Positions 1-8,778 of a DNA stretch of 64,000 bases are shown here, one piece after another. The first letter of the stretch is position 1. Every line of letters begins with the position of its first letter. Made by a program: the position numbers and the translations under genes. The DNA is from Bryobacteraceae bacterium (lineage in GTDB: Bacteria > Acidobacteriota > Terriglobia > Bryobacterales > Bryobacteraceae), in NCBI GenBank assembly GCA_026002855.1, contig BPGD01000001.1, positions 806,001 to 870,000 of the forward strand, written 5' to 3'. The notes under the pieces were generated by a model that was not told the DNA's origin, did not search any database, and saw only the letters and a list, made by a program, of their open reading frames with translations.

Positions 1-873
1 CGCACCCGCGAAAAGCTCCGCGAGCGCCTGCGTGCCGGAAGGCTCGATGACAAGCTCGTCGAGATCGAAGTCAAGGAGCGCGGCCCGACGTTCGAAATCT
101 TCGGCAACACCGGCAGCGAAGAGATGGACATGAACCTCCGCGAGTTCCTGCCCCAGCTGTTCGGGCCCCGCACCACCCGCCGCACCATGCGCGTCTATGA
201 GGCCTTCGACTACCTGGTCCAGGAGGAGGAGAACAAGCTGATCGACATGGACCAGGTGACGCGCATCGCCATCGAGCGCGTCGAACGCAGCGGCATCATC
301 TTCCTCGACGAGATCGACAAGATCGCCGGCCGCGAATCCGGCCACGGCCCCGATGTCAGCCGCGAGGGCGTGCAGCGTGACATCCTCCCCATCGTCGAAG
401 GCACCACCGTCAATACCCGCTACGGATTCGTCCGCACGGACCACATCCTCTTCATCGCCGCCGGCGCCTTCCACGTCTCCAGGCCCAGCGACCTGATCCC
501 GGAGCTCCAGGGCCGATTCCCGATCCGCGTCGAACTGAAATCGCTCACTGAGGACGACTTCGTCCGCATCCTCACCGAGCCGAAGAACGCGCTCACCCGC
601 CAGTACGCCGCGCTGCTCGAGACCGAGGGCATCAAGCTCTCCTTCACCCCGGACGCCATCCGCGAGATGGCACGCTTCGCCCGCATCGTCAACGAAACCA
701 GCGAGAACATCGGCGCCCGCCGCCTCCATACGATCATGGAAAAGGTGCTCGAGGAAATCAGCTTCGAGGGGCCGGATCTTCGAAAGAAAAAGGTGGTCAT
801 CGACGCCGAATATGTCCGCAAACAGTTGAAAGACATTGTCGAAGACCAGGATCTCAGCCGTTATATCCTGTGA
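1..873 (+). CDS. hslU: ATP-dependent protease ATPase subunit HslU (3' part)
   Basis: The reading frame is open from the first base, so the start lies upstream; 290 residues remain of a family that is usually about 440. HslU is the AAA+ unfoldase ring that feeds substrates to the HslV peptidase in the cytosol. Seen: Walker B with sensor context (FLDEIDKIA, about residues 101-109 of the visible part), a conserved [19 protein letters not shown] block containing the arginine-finger region, and the C-terminal tail DLSRYIL. In the family that tail inserts into HslV and activates it, so the 3' end is intact. The lost part would hold Walker A. The stop overlaps the GTG of the next gene by three bases, which suggests co-transcription. 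HslV is expected upstream, outside the window. Confidence 0.97.
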   Translation, partial: RTREKLRERLRAGRLDDKLVEIEVKERGPTFEIFGNTGSEEMDMNLREFLPQLFGPRTTRRTMRVYEAFDYLVQEEENKLIDMDQVTRIAIERVERSGIIFLDEIDKIAGRESGHGPDVSREGVQRDILPIVEGTTVNTRYGFVRTDHILFIAAGAFHVSRPSDLIPELQGRFPIRVELKSLTEDDFVRILTEPKNALTRQYAALLETEGIKLSFTPDAIREMARFARIVNETSENIGARRLHTIMEKVLEEISFEGPDLRKKKVVIDAEYVRKQLKDIVEDQDLSRYIL

Positions 874-1850
874 AAACTGCGCTGAAACAGGCCTCCATTT
901 TCCTGCTGCTGATGCTCGCGCGCTGTGGCTATACCGGCGATCCGCTGCCGCCAGCGCTGATGATCCCCCAGCCGGTGCGCGATCTGGAGGGCTTCCAGCA
1001 GGGCGGCTCCGTCCTGCTCCGGTTTACCGTTCCCGCAAAGACCACCGAAGACCTGCTGCTGAAAACACCGCCGGAAATCGAGCTTCGCGCGGCGCCCAAT
1101 CCCGAGGGCGGCTTCGAAATCCACCGCTGGTTTTCGGCGAGCACGCGCATCGAAAACGGCCAGGTGCGCGATGGCCGGGCGGAATTCCGCGCGCCGGCGC
1201 AACCCTGGATCGGCCGGGAAATGGTCTTCGCCGTCCGCACCATCGGCCCGAAACGGCGGCCGTCGGAGTGGTCCAACCTGCTCGTCCTTCGCATCGTGCC
1301 GCCGCCTCAGCCGCCGCGGGTCGTGCGCGCCGAGGGCACGCCGCAGGGCGTGCTGCTCGTCTGGGAGGGCGAGGGAAGCCGGTGGCGCGTCTTCCGCGTG
1401 CAGGGCAACGAGCGCACGCAGGCCGCCGAGGTGAGCGAAAGGCGCTGGCTGGACGAAGCGGCGCAGTACGGCGCCGCCTGCGAATACGCCGTGCAGCAGG
1501 TGGTCGAGACGGGCGCCGCGCCCGCCGTGAGCGAGCTCTCCGCGCCCGTCCGCATCGAATTCGAGGACCGCTTCCCGCCCGCCCCGCCCGCGGGATTGCG
1601 CGCCATCGCCGGCCCCGGCGCCATTGAGCTGAGCTGGGAGCGCAACACCGAACCGGACTGGAAGGCATACCAGGTTTGGCGCGCCGAACAGGGCGGCGAG
1701 CTCGTCCGGCTCGGCCCGCCCATCACCGCGTCTTCCCTCAGCGACACGAACATCGTTTCCGGCAGGCGCTACCGTTACGCGGTTTCCGCCCTCGACGAAC
1801 GTGGCAACGAAAGCCGCCCGTGCGAACCGGTGGAAATCGTCGCACCATAA
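870..1850 (+). CDS. Fibronectin type III repeat protein, exported or lipoprotein-like
   Basis: 326 residues. A short hydrophobic N-terminus ends in [10 protein letters not shown], like a lipoprotein signal, but Arg precedes the Cys where Gly, Ala or Ser is usual, so lipidation is doubtful. The rest reads as about three beta-sandwich FN3-like modules (roughly residues 35-150, 155-240 and 240-326). The last is the clearest, with [17 protein letters not shown] followed by [15 protein letters not shown]. Such modules bind proteins or glycans in the envelope; no catalytic motif is visible. The GTG start overlaps the hslU stop, so translational coupling is likely. That coupling is positional only and implies no shared function. 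The FN3 assignment is good; the cellular role is unknown. Confidence 0.85.
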   Translation: MKTALKQASIFLLLMLARCGYTGDPLPPALMIPQPVRDLEGFQQGGSVLLRFTVPAKTTEDLLLKTPPEIELRAAPNPEGGFEIHRWFSASTRIENGQVRDGRAEFRAPAQPWIGREMVFAVRTIGPKRRPSEWSNLLVLRIVPPPQPPRVVRAEGTPQGVLLVWEGEGSRWRVFRVQGNERTQAAEVSERRWLDEAAQYGAACEYAVQQVVETGAAPAVSELSAPVRIEFEDRFPPAPPAGLRAIAGPGAIELSWERNTEPDWKAYQVWRAEQGGELVRLGPPITASSLSDTNIVSGRRYRYAVSALDERGNESRPCEPVEIVAP

Positions 1851-1855
1851 AAGAG

Positions 1856-2632
1856 ATGCCCGCTTACGCCAGAATCGCCCGTGACAGCGCCGTGCCGATG
1901 GATGCCCCCGACCATCACCCGGGCGTCCTCTGCGGCCGCATCGAAGGCGGCCTCTTCGTCACCGCCACCGGTGCCGCCATGCCGCTCGACCGTGTGCGCT
2001 TCCTCCCGCCGGTCTGTCCCTCCAGGATCGTCTGCGTGGGCCGCAACTACGCCGAACACGCGCGCGAGCTTGGCAACGAGGTCCCCTCCGAGCCGCTCGT
2101 CTTCCTCAAGCCGCCTTCGTCGTTAAACGCGCACCGCGCGCCCGTCGTCTTTCCCCGCGGCGCGCAGACGCTTTCCTACGAAGGCGAACTCGCGCTCGTC
2201 ATCGGCTGCCGCGCCCGCCGCGTCCCTGCCTCGGCCGCCTGGAACGTCGTCGCCGGCTTCACCGTACTCAACGACATCACCGCGCGGGACTGGCAGAAGA
2301 AAGACGGCCAGTGGACCCGCGCCAAGGGCAGCGACACCTTCTGCCCCGTCGGCCCATGCTGGGTGCCGAAAGACGCACTGCGTTTCGAAGACCTCCGCAT
2401 CGTCACCCGCGTCAATGGCCAGGTCCGCCAGGATGCGCCGGTCACCGGCATGATCTTCCCCGTCCCGCAACTCGTCGAATTCATCACCTCGTTCATGACG
2501 CTCATGCCTGGCGACCTGATCGCCACCGGCACGCCCTCCGGCGTCGGCCCGCTCGAGCCGGGCGACGTCGTCTCGGTCGAGATCGCAGGCATCGGAACGC
2601 TGGAAAACCACATCGTCCCGGAGACGCCGTGA
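1856..2632 (+). CDS. Fumarylacetoacetate hydrolase family protein
   Basis: 258 residues from the ATG six bases after the upstream stop; a longer in-frame extension runs back through the FN3 gene and is rejected. FAH-family enzymes are Mg-dependent hydrolases or decarboxylases that cleave C-C bonds in beta-diketo acids from aromatic catabolism. Seen: the family opening RIVCVGRNYAEHARELG, the metal-binding E-x-E in SYEGELALVIG, a downstream Asp in LNDITARDWQ, the lysine in WTRAKGSDTFCPVGP, and the C-terminal GDLIATGTPSGVGPLEPGD block. All are conserved, so an active enzyme is expected. The exact substrate (for example acylpyruvate or a hydroxyheptenedioate-type compound) cannot be read from the sequence. 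It sits in a tight same-strand run with its neighbours. Confidence 0.93.
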   Translation: MPAYARIARDSAVPMDAPDHHPGVLCGRIEGGLFVTATGAAMPLDRVRFLPPVCPSRIVCVGRNYAEHARELGNEVPSEPLVFLKPPSSLNAHRAPVVFPRGAQTLSYEGELALVIGCRARRVPASAAWNVVAGFTVLNDITARDWQKKDGQWTRAKGSDTFCPVGPCWVPKDALRFEDLRIVTRVNGQVRQDAPVTGMIFPVPQLVEFITSFMTLMPGDLIATGTPSGVGPLEPGDVVSVEIAGIGTLENHIVPETP

Positions 2633-2657
2633 GGCGTCCGGTATAAAACATTTCTGT

Positions 2658-3143
2658 ATGGAAGTGGTTTGGTTCGATCCCCGCCTCGCCGCCGGCGCCG
2701 CCCTCTCGGCCCTGCTGATGGCGGCGCTCGTCTGGATCATCTGCCGGCGACGGCTGACTCCCGCGGAGAAGGAACGCCGCCGCCGCATGGCCCTGAATCG
2801 CTGGCAGCGCACCGCCGAAGGCCTCGTGCTCGATGCGGGCCCGGACCTCATCCACTATCAGTACGAACTGCGCGGCGTCGCCTACTCCGCCTCTCAGGAC
2901 GTCACCGCGCTGCGGCACCTGCTGCCGCCGGACCCGGCCCGCCTCATCGGGCCCGTCCACGTGAAGTATGATCCCAGAAACCCGGCCAACTCCATCATCC
3001 TTTGCGAGGAGTGGTCGGGACTGCCCGCCATCATCGTCACGAAGGAGCCGAAGGATGCAGATCACACCGAACCGCTGGAAAAACTGGGCCGCGGCTGCAC
3101 TGCTGCTGGCGCTGGGCGCCGCCCTGGGAGCGGCGGCGAATAA
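2658..3143 (+). CDS. Small membrane-anchored protein, DUF3592-like
   Basis: 161 residues. One N-terminal membrane segment (about residues 10-28, AGAALSALLMAALVWIICRR) is followed by a basic stretch. A small beta-rich region then has the pattern of DUF3592-type domains (YQYELRGVAYSASQDV, then VHVKYDPRNPANSII). The protein would be inner-membrane anchored with a soluble domain of about 100 residues. The last 29 codons overlap the next gene and look like read-through of the overlapping frame (Gly/Arg/Ala-rich), so the functional part may end near residue 130. No function can be assigned; the DUF3592 likeness is by eye. Confidence 0.65.
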   Translation: MEVVWFDPRLAAGAALSALLMAALVWIICRRRLTPAEKERRRRMALNRWQRTAEGLVLDAGPDLIHYQYELRGVAYSASQDVTALRHLLPPDPARLIGPVHVKYDPRNPANSIILCEEWSGLPAIIVTKEPKDADHTEPLEKLGRGCTAAGAGRRPGSGGE

Positions 3144-3489
3144 GTACTCGAGGCCGAAGACCGTCCTCCACGTCGTCACCCTCTATTACAGGGACGGAAC
3201 GACCGAGGAACAGAAGCAGGCCGTGCTCGAAGGCGTCGAAAAGATGGCCGCGGAAATCCCCGGCATCCGCAACATCTGGCTCAGGCCCCTGAAGGTGCAG
3301 GGCACGCGCGCCGAACGCCAGCCCGACGGCAGCTACCGCATGCGCGCCATGACGGACGCCTTCGTCATCGAGTTCGAAAGCGAGGCCGCCTTCAAGGCCT
3401 ACGAAGACCATCCCGCCCACCGCGCCTGGGCCGACAACATCTATCTGCCCGTGCGCGGCTATTCCTACACGCACGACATTACGAACTGA
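3055..3489 (+). CDS. Membrane-anchored stress-responsive A/B barrel (Dabb) protein
   Basis: 144 residues from the ATG preceded by AAGGAGCCGAAGG. The N-terminal segment (about residues 9-25, WAAAALLLALGAALGAA) is a signal anchor or signal peptide. The rest matches the Dabb ferredoxin-like fold: LHVVTLYYRDGTTEEQKQAV at the start, an IPGIRNIWL strand, FVIEFESEAAFKAYEDHPAH in the middle and a conserved C-terminal strand. Dabb domains are often dimeric with varied or unknown function; an exported or anchored form is less usual. Its start lies 89 bp inside the preceding gene in another frame. The domain call is secure; function is unknown. Confidence 0.85.
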   Translation: MQITPNRWKNWAAAALLLALGAALGAAANKYSRPKTVLHVVTLYYRDGTTEEQKQAVLEGVEKMAAEIPGIRNIWLRPLKVQGTRAERQPDGSYRMRAMTDAFVIEFESEAAFKAYEDHPAHRAWADNIYLPVRGYSYTHDITN

Positions 3490-3533
3490 TCCGGGCGCCA
3501 GCCGGTCGGCGGCGGACGTGTATTCTGAAAACT

Positions 3534-6302
3534 ATGCGTCGCTGTCTCCTCCTGCTGGCCGCCGCTGCGGCCGCCGTCTCTGCACAACAGAAATTTGAAT
3601 TCTGGCCGGGCGCACAGTACGATCCGGCCATCCCGACCGTCGAGAAAGTCCTCGGCTTCGAGCCGGGAACGCGGCACGCCACGCACGCCGACATCGTGCG
3701 CTACTTTGAGGCGCTGGCCGCGGCCGCGCCCTCCCGCATCCGCCTGTTCGATTACGGCAAAACTTGGGAAGGAAGGCGCCTCTTCTATGCCGCCATCTCC
3801 GGCGAAGACAACATCCGCCGCCTGAACGAAATCAGGGCCGCACAGCAGCGGCTGGCAGATCCGAGAAAGACCACTGCCAACGAGGCGGCGAAACTCATCG
3901 CCTCGTCGCCCTCCGTGCTGGCGCTGATGTACGGCGTCCACGGCAACGAGATTTCCTCTCCGGACGCGGCGCTCGTCACCGCCTACCACCTGCTGGCCGC
4001 GCGCAACGACCCGATGATGGACCAGGTGCGGCGCCACGTCGTTGTTCTGCTCGACCCGCTCCAGAACCCCGACGGCCGCGAACGCTTCATCCACAACTTC
4101 GTCACCAATGTCGGCCTCGAGCCAGACCCGCACCCCGCCGCCGCCGAGCGCGCCGAGCCCTGGCCCGGCGGCCGCGCCAATCACTACCTGTTCGACATGA
4201 ACCGCGACTGGTTCGCCCTCACCCAGCCGGAGACCCTGGGCCGCGTCCGTTACCTCCGCGAATGGCTCCCGCACGTCGTCGTCGATCTCCATGAAATGGG
4301 ATCGAATTCTACGTATTTTTTCACTCCAGGCGCGCCTCCTTACAACCCGAATATCACCGCCGGCCAGAAAAAACAGATGCAGTGGTTCGGCCAGAATAAC
4401 GCGAAATATTTCGACCGTTTCGGCTGGCCCTATTTCACCCGCGAAGTCTTCGACGAATTCTACCCCGGCTACGGCGCCTCCTGGCCCTGGTTTTACGGCG
4501 GCATGGGCATGACCTACGAGAACGCCAGCGTGCGCGGACTCGTCGTGCGCCGCTCCGACGATACGCTCTACCGCTATCAGGAGAGCGTCCAGAAACACTT
4601 CATCGCTTCCATTGCCACCTGCGAAACCGCCGCGCGCCAGCGCGAACAGCTCCTGTCGAGCTTCTGGCGCTATCAGGTCACCGCGGTGGAGGAGGGCCAG
4701 AAGGAACCCATCAAGGAGTATGTGCTCCCGCGGCGTGGGGACACAAGCGCTGTCGACAAGCTCGCCTCTCTTCTGGCCGAGCACGGCATCGAAGTGCGCC
4801 GCGCCAGCGCCGAATTCGAGGCCGGCGGGAAAAAATACCCCGCCGGATCCTACCTGATCAGCGCCGCCCAGCCCCGCAAGCGGTTTATCCGCGCGCTGCT
4901 CGAGCGCAACGTGCCTCTGGACGAGGCCTTCGTGAAGGAGCAGGAACGCCGCCGGAAAAAGGGGCTGCCGGACGAGATCTATGACGTCACCGGCTGGAGC
5001 CTGCCGCTGATGTACAACGTCGAATGCGACCCGCTCGAAGCGCCCGTCAATGTGGCTTCGACGCCCATCACCGCGCCCTACCAGCCCAAAGGTTCGGTCA
5101 GCGGGCGCGCTCAGGTCGCCTATCTGGTTCCCTGGGGCACTCAGGCGGCGGGGCGCTTCCTCACCGCCGCGCTGCGCGACGGCCTGCGCGTGCTCAGCGC
5201 CAACAAGCCGTTCACGCAAAACGGGCGCAATTATCCTTCGGGCACGCTGATCGTGCTCGTGAAGCAGAATGGAAGCGACATTCACGACAAAGTCGCCCGC
5301 CTGGCGGCCTCCAGCGGCGCCGAAGTGATCGCGACAGACTCCAGTTGGGTGGACGACGGAATCAACTTCGGCAGCAATAACGTGAGCACGCTCCGCCGGC
5401 CCGGCATCGCTCTGGTCTGGGATTCGCCCACTTCGTCGCTCTCCGCTGGCGCCACCCGGTTCGTGCTTGAGCGCCAGTACGGCTATCCCGTCACCGTGCT
5501 TCGCGCTTCCAGCCTCGCCACGGCTGACCTGAGCCGCTTCCACGTGCTGATCCTTCCCGACGCGGGCGGCTTCGGCGGCGGCTACGCCGCCGCACTGAAT
5601 GCCGCAACGGCGCGCATCCAGCAGTGGGTGCGCGAAGGCGGCGTGCTCGTCGGCATCGGCGGAGCGCTTGCGTGGCTCTCGAGCCCTCAGGTGAATCTGC
5701 TCGCCATCCAGCAGGAGCAGCTTGCCCGCGAAGGTGCCTCCGCCACGGCCGCGCGCCAGCCGGAGACAGCCAAACCGGCGGCCGCCCAACAGCCAGCGGC
5801 CGCCGCGCCCGGGCAACAGACCGCCGCGGCTCCAGCCGCGGCGGGCCCCGTGCCCGGCAAACTGCTGGTCAAGGAAGAGGACTTCGAGAAAGCCATCGAA
5901 CCGGACACCCGGCTGCCAGACGCCGTGGCGGGCGTCATCGTGCGCGCGCGTGTCGATCCCGAAACCTGGGTCACCGCCGGCCTGCCGGACACGCTCAACG
6001 TCCTCGTCAACGGCCGCGCCATCTACACGCCCATCAAGCGCGACCGCGGCGTCAACGCCGTCATCTTCGACGCCCCGGACAGGCTGCTGCAATCCGGCTA
6101 CCTCTGGGAAGAGAACCGCAGGCAGCTCGCCTTCAAACCCTTCGTCGTGATCTCCAGTCAGGGCCGCGGCGCCGTGGTCGGCTTCACTGCCGACCCCAAT
6201 TTCCGAGCCTTCCACGATGGACTGAATGTGCTCTTCCTGAACGCCGTCTTCCGCTTCCCCGGACCCACCGTGCGCGGCGGCGCCGCTGACCAGGAGCAGT
6301 AG
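3534..6302 (+). CDS. M14-family zinc carboxypeptidase, secreted
   Basis: 922 residues with a signal peptide (cleavage near AVSAQQK). M14 peptidases remove C-terminal residues using one zinc. Seen: the HxxE zinc pair in GVHGNEIS (H136, E139), the third ligand in VVVDLHEMGSN (H253), and the substrate-binding FDMNRDWFALTQPE block. The length is far above a single M14 domain. After about residue 390 comes a long C-terminal region whose later part (ILPDAGGFGGGYAAAL, then WVREGGVLVGIGGAL) resembles a class I glutamine-amidotransferase-like fold. It is interrupted by an Ala/Pro/Gln-rich linker (about residues 732-775). This architecture is common in secreted acidobacterial and Bacteroidetes peptidases. 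It probably degrades peptides in the periplasm or outside the cell. Confidence 0.93.
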   Translation: MRRCLLLLAAAAAAVSAQQKFEFWPGAQYDPAIPTVEKVLGFEPGTRHATHADIVRYFEALAAAAPSRIRLFDYGKTWEGRRLFYAAISGEDNIRRLNEIRAAQQRLADPRKTTANEAAKLIASSPSVLALMYGVHGNEISSPDAALVTAYHLLAARNDPMMDQVRRHVVVLLDPLQNPDGRERFIHNFVTNVGLEPDPHPAAAERAEPWPGGRANHYLFDMNRDWFALTQPETLGRVRYLREWLPHVVVDLHEMGSNSTYFFTPGAPPYNPNITAGQKKQMQWFGQNNAKYFDRFGWPYFTREVFDEFYPGYGASWPWFYGGMGMTYENASVRGLVVRRSDDTLYRYQESVQKHFIASIATCETAARQREQLLSSFWRYQVTAVEEGQKEPIKEYVLPRRGDTSAVDKLASLLAEHGIEVRRASAEFEAGGKKYPAGSYLISAAQPRKRFIRALLERNVPLDEAFVKEQERRRKKGLPDEIYDVTGWSLPLMYNVECDPLEAPVNVASTPITAPYQPKGSVSGRAQVAYLVPWGTQAAGRFLTAALRDGLRVLSANKPFTQNGRNYPSGTLIVLVKQNGSDIHDKVARLAASSGAEVIATDSSWVDDGINFGSNNVSTLRRPGIALVWDSPTSSLSAGATRFVLERQYGYPVTVLRASSLATADLSRFHVLILPDAGGFGGGYAAALNAATARIQQWVREGGVLVGIGGALAWLSSPQVNLLAIQQEQLAREGASATAARQPETAKPAAAQQPAAAAPGQQTAAAPAAAGPVPGKLLVKEEDFEKAIEPDTRLPDAVAGVIVRARVDPETWVTAGLPDTLNVLVNGRAIYTPIKRDRGVNAVIFDAPDRLLQSGYLWEENRRQLAFKPFVVISSQGRGAVVGFTADPNFRAFHDGLNVLFLNAVFRFPGPTVRGGAADQEQ

Positions 6303-6332
6303 ACGCCACTCGCGGCTCCGCGAGGGGGGCGA

Positions 6333-7247
6333 TCAATGCCAGCGCCACCCCTCGCGGACTCTCACCGTGTACTTCTTCTGGGGGTTCTGTGGATCCCACG
6401 CCTCCAGCTTCAGCCGGTGGAAACGGTTGTCCGGCCTCGCGCGGGACTCGTACAGGATCCGGTACTGGCAGCTCAGCATCGTGAAAATTGTCTGCGCGAT
6501 GTCCCGGTAGGCGGTCTCAAAGCGCGGAAAAAACGCCTGCCCGCCCGTCTTCTTCGCCAGCATGTTCAGGAACGCTTCCGACTGAAGCAGCGTCATCCGC
6601 GACATGGAATCCAGGTAAACATCATATTGCCCCCGCAGCAGCGTCCCGGCGCCCATGACGAAGATGTTCAGACGGGCGGCCTCCGCTTTCTTCTCGACAT
6701 CCCCCATCGTGTGCCGGCTCAGCGTGTTCAGGCCCGAACCAATCAGCACGATCACCTTCCGGCGGTCCAGAAATTCGAGCTTCTCCAGAATCTCGTACAC
6801 GGCGTCATAGGTGTTCACCTCGCCCCAGAACGGCTGCCCGAGCCCGTCAAAAGCGGACCGCACCTCGCCTTTCAGCCGTGTGAAATCCTGGTGGATCTGA
6901 ATCTCCTGCGAATAGGTCGCCAGCGAATACCAGTTGCCTTCAGGCGCGGCGTCGATCAGTTCCCGGAACGCCGTCACAATGTCGTTCAGATACAGGCCCG
7001 ACGCCTGACTGTATTCCACAAGAATGGTCACCGCCACCGGCGTTTCCGGCTCCGCCAGCCGGAATGAAACCGGCTGGCCGTCTTCATAAAGGCGGAAATT
7101 CTGTTCCTTCAGCCCCGTGATCAGCTTTTCGCCGTCCTCGACGGTGAAATACAGCGAACGCTGCCCCAGCCCCTGGCCGGGCGCCCCGGCCGCCGCGAGC
7201 AGTGCGCCTAGCGCGCACCGGATGAAGACTCTCCGGGTTCGGGACAT
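6333..7247 (-). CDS. VWFA-related domain protein, exported, MIDAS degenerate
   Basis: 304 residues with a signal peptide (AGAPGQ region). It fits the acidobacterial VWFA-related family: an N-terminal strand GLKEQNFRLYEDGQPVSF, then a von Willebrand A fold from VAVTILVEYSQAS to NIFVMGAGTLL. The metal-binding motif, normally D-x-S-x-S, reads E-Y-S-Q-A-S, and the later T-D-G is replaced by GSG, so metal-dependent ligand binding may be weakened. A C-terminal block (FETAYRDIAQTIFTMLSCQYRILYE) is typical of the family. The first 40 bases lie inside the 3' end of the upstream M48 gene on the same strand, so the two are probably co-transcribed. Likely periplasmic or surface protein-protein contact; the partner is unknown. 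Confidence 0.88.
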   Translation of the reverse strand: MSRTRRVFIRCALGALLAAAGAPGQGLGQRSLYFTVEDGEKLITGLKEQNFRLYEDGQPVSFRLAEPETPVAVTILVEYSQASGLYLNDIVTAFRELIDAAPEGNWYSLATYSQEIQIHQDFTRLKGEVRSAFDGLGQPFWGEVNTYDAVYEILEKLEFLDRRKVIVLIGSGLNTLSRHTMGDVEKKAEAARLNIFVMGAGTLLRGQYDVYLDSMSRMTLLQSEAFLNMLAKKTGGQAFFPRFETAYRDIAQTIFTMLSCQYRILYESRARPDNRFHRLKLEAWDPQNPQKKYTVRVREGWRWH

Positions 7248-8695
7248 AGCTTTTCAATCGGCTCCCCAGGTTTGTACTCGATCTTCTCCGGCGCCGGGCA
7301 GCCCTGCACGGGGGCGAGCAGACTCGGCCGGTCCTTCTCTTCTTCCTCGGCCTGCGCGGCTACCTTCTTCAGTTCGGCCTTCATCCGGTCGAATTCCGCG
7401 CTGTTGACCACCAGCCCTTCCTTTGGCGGCAGAAACAGGATTTCCCGCCTGCTCTGCACCATCCGCTCAAAAAAAGGCGGGTGCGTGCGGAACCAGCTCA
7501 GCCCGTTCACGTAGCCTTCCCGCGTGGCCATTTTGTCAAAAAAGTGGATGAATCCGTTTGGATCAAAACCGGCATTCCAGGCGTATTGCACGCCTAATTG
7601 ATCCGCCTCCAGTTCGAAATCACGGCTGACGCCGAGCAGGTCCAGGCTGAGCACCAGGCCCAGTCCGTAGAAGCCGTATTGCAGCGCATAATACGTGCCG
7701 ATCGTGGCCGCTCCGCCGGTAAGGATGAGCGCGGCCACCTGCGCCGCCTGGTAAATGATGGATGAAATCGTCGACCGCTTCATCAGCCGGTTCCCGTGCC
7801 GCGCGGTGACATGCGCAATTTCGTGGGCCAGCACGCCCGCCAGTTGCGACTCGTTCTCCGCCGCCTCCAGCAGCCCGCGCTGCACGAACAGGAACCCGCC
7901 CGGCAGCGCAAACGCGTTCACCTCCTTCGAATTCAGCACCGTCACGTGCAGCGGCACCCTCAGGTCGCTGTGCCTGCCCACACGCTGTGCCAGATCGGCG
8001 ACGTACTTTTTCACCACCGGATTTTCCACCTCCGGCGGCATCAACCCGGCCAGTTTCATCTCGCGCACCGCGTCCTGGCCCGTCTTGATGTCCTTCTCCT
8101 GCCCGGGAATCAGCTCGCGGAATCCGATGTCCCTGACGTCCCCCCATTTGCGCCGCACGTGCGCCCCGGAGGCAATTTCCGCCTGAATCTGCTTCAGTTC
8201 CGCCGGCCACTTCTCAATCAGGTCGAGCTTCGCCCTGCGGTTCTCGTAGGCCACCGGAATGGCGTGCTCCGCCAGCACGCGCGCCTGCGACTCCAGCGCG
8301 CGCAGGTTCTGAATCGCGCAGTGCCGCTTCTTTCGCTCCGTATCGTCAATCCGCGCCGTGTCGGCCCGCAGCCGGTTCTGTTCGTCCCGGAGCTGGCGGC
8401 CGAGATCGTCGGCCCGCTTGCGGAAATTCGCGGTGCAATTCTTCTGCGCTTCTTCCAGAATTTTCCGCATGGCCGCGATCTGCGCCGCCGTAAATTCCAG
8501 CTTCGGCGCCTCGTCAAACAGTTCCGCGTAAGACCTCAGCAGCGCCTGCCGCAGCGCCTGGCGCACGGCCGGTTCCAGCTGCGCGCGCTGGCTCTGCGCG
8601 GCGGCCGGCGCGAGCATCACCGCAACGGCCGTCACTACGGACACCACGCCCCGCCACACACATGGGGAACTTTTCGAAAGAGAGGAACGCGCCAT
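7208..8695 (-). CDS. M48-family zinc metalloprotease, exported
   Basis: 495 residues from the ATG with GAGG six bases upstream; an ATG seven codons earlier is the alternative start. The signal peptide ends near AAAQS. Seen: the gluzincin motif HEIAH in GVLAHEIAHVTARHGN (about residues 291-295), a third zinc ligand in FELEADQLG, and LPGGFLFVQRGLL just before the active site, all typical of M48 (BepA/LoiP-like periplasmic peptidases). A coiled-coil-rich N-terminal half (about residues 40-180, many E/K/R/Q) precedes the peptidase. A hydrophobic stretch after the motif is usual for the family. Likely periplasmic protein quality control. The tandem VWFA gene starts inside its 3' end. Confidence 0.93.
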   Translation of the reverse strand: MARSSLSKSSPCVWRGVVSVVTAVAVMLAPAAAQSQRAQLEPAVRQALRQALLRSYAELFDEAPKLEFTAAQIAAMRKILEEAQKNCTANFRKRADDLGRQLRDEQNRLRADTARIDDTERKKRHCAIQNLRALESQARVLAEHAIPVAYENRRAKLDLIEKWPAELKQIQAEIASGAHVRRKWGDVRDIGFRELIPGQEKDIKTGQDAVREMKLAGLMPPEVENPVVKKYVADLAQRVGRHSDLRVPLHVTVLNSKEVNAFALPGGFLFVQRGLLEAAENESQLAGVLAHEIAHVTARHGNRLMKRSTISSIIYQAAQVAALILTGGAATIGTYYALQYGFYGLGLVLSLDLLGVSRDFELEADQLGVQYAWNAGFDPNGFIHFFDKMATREGYVNGLSWFRTHPPFFERMVQSRREILFLPPKEGLVVNSAEFDRMKAELKKVAAQAEEEEKDRPSLLAPVQGCPAPEKIEYKPGEPIEKLCPEPGESSSGAR

Positions 8696-8778
8696 GGCTG
8701 CCTCGTGCTCACTCATTCTAGCATCGGCCCGGTCCGGTCTCCACCGTCCTCGTCAGGCTAACCTGTGGAGAGACCCCC

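Noticed and set aside
3465-6215. A 916-codon open frame antisense to the M14 peptidase
   Set aside because: The high-GC third-position pattern of a long plus-strand gene gives long antisense frames. The product has no recognisable domain, and the plus-strand gene has complete active-site motifs.
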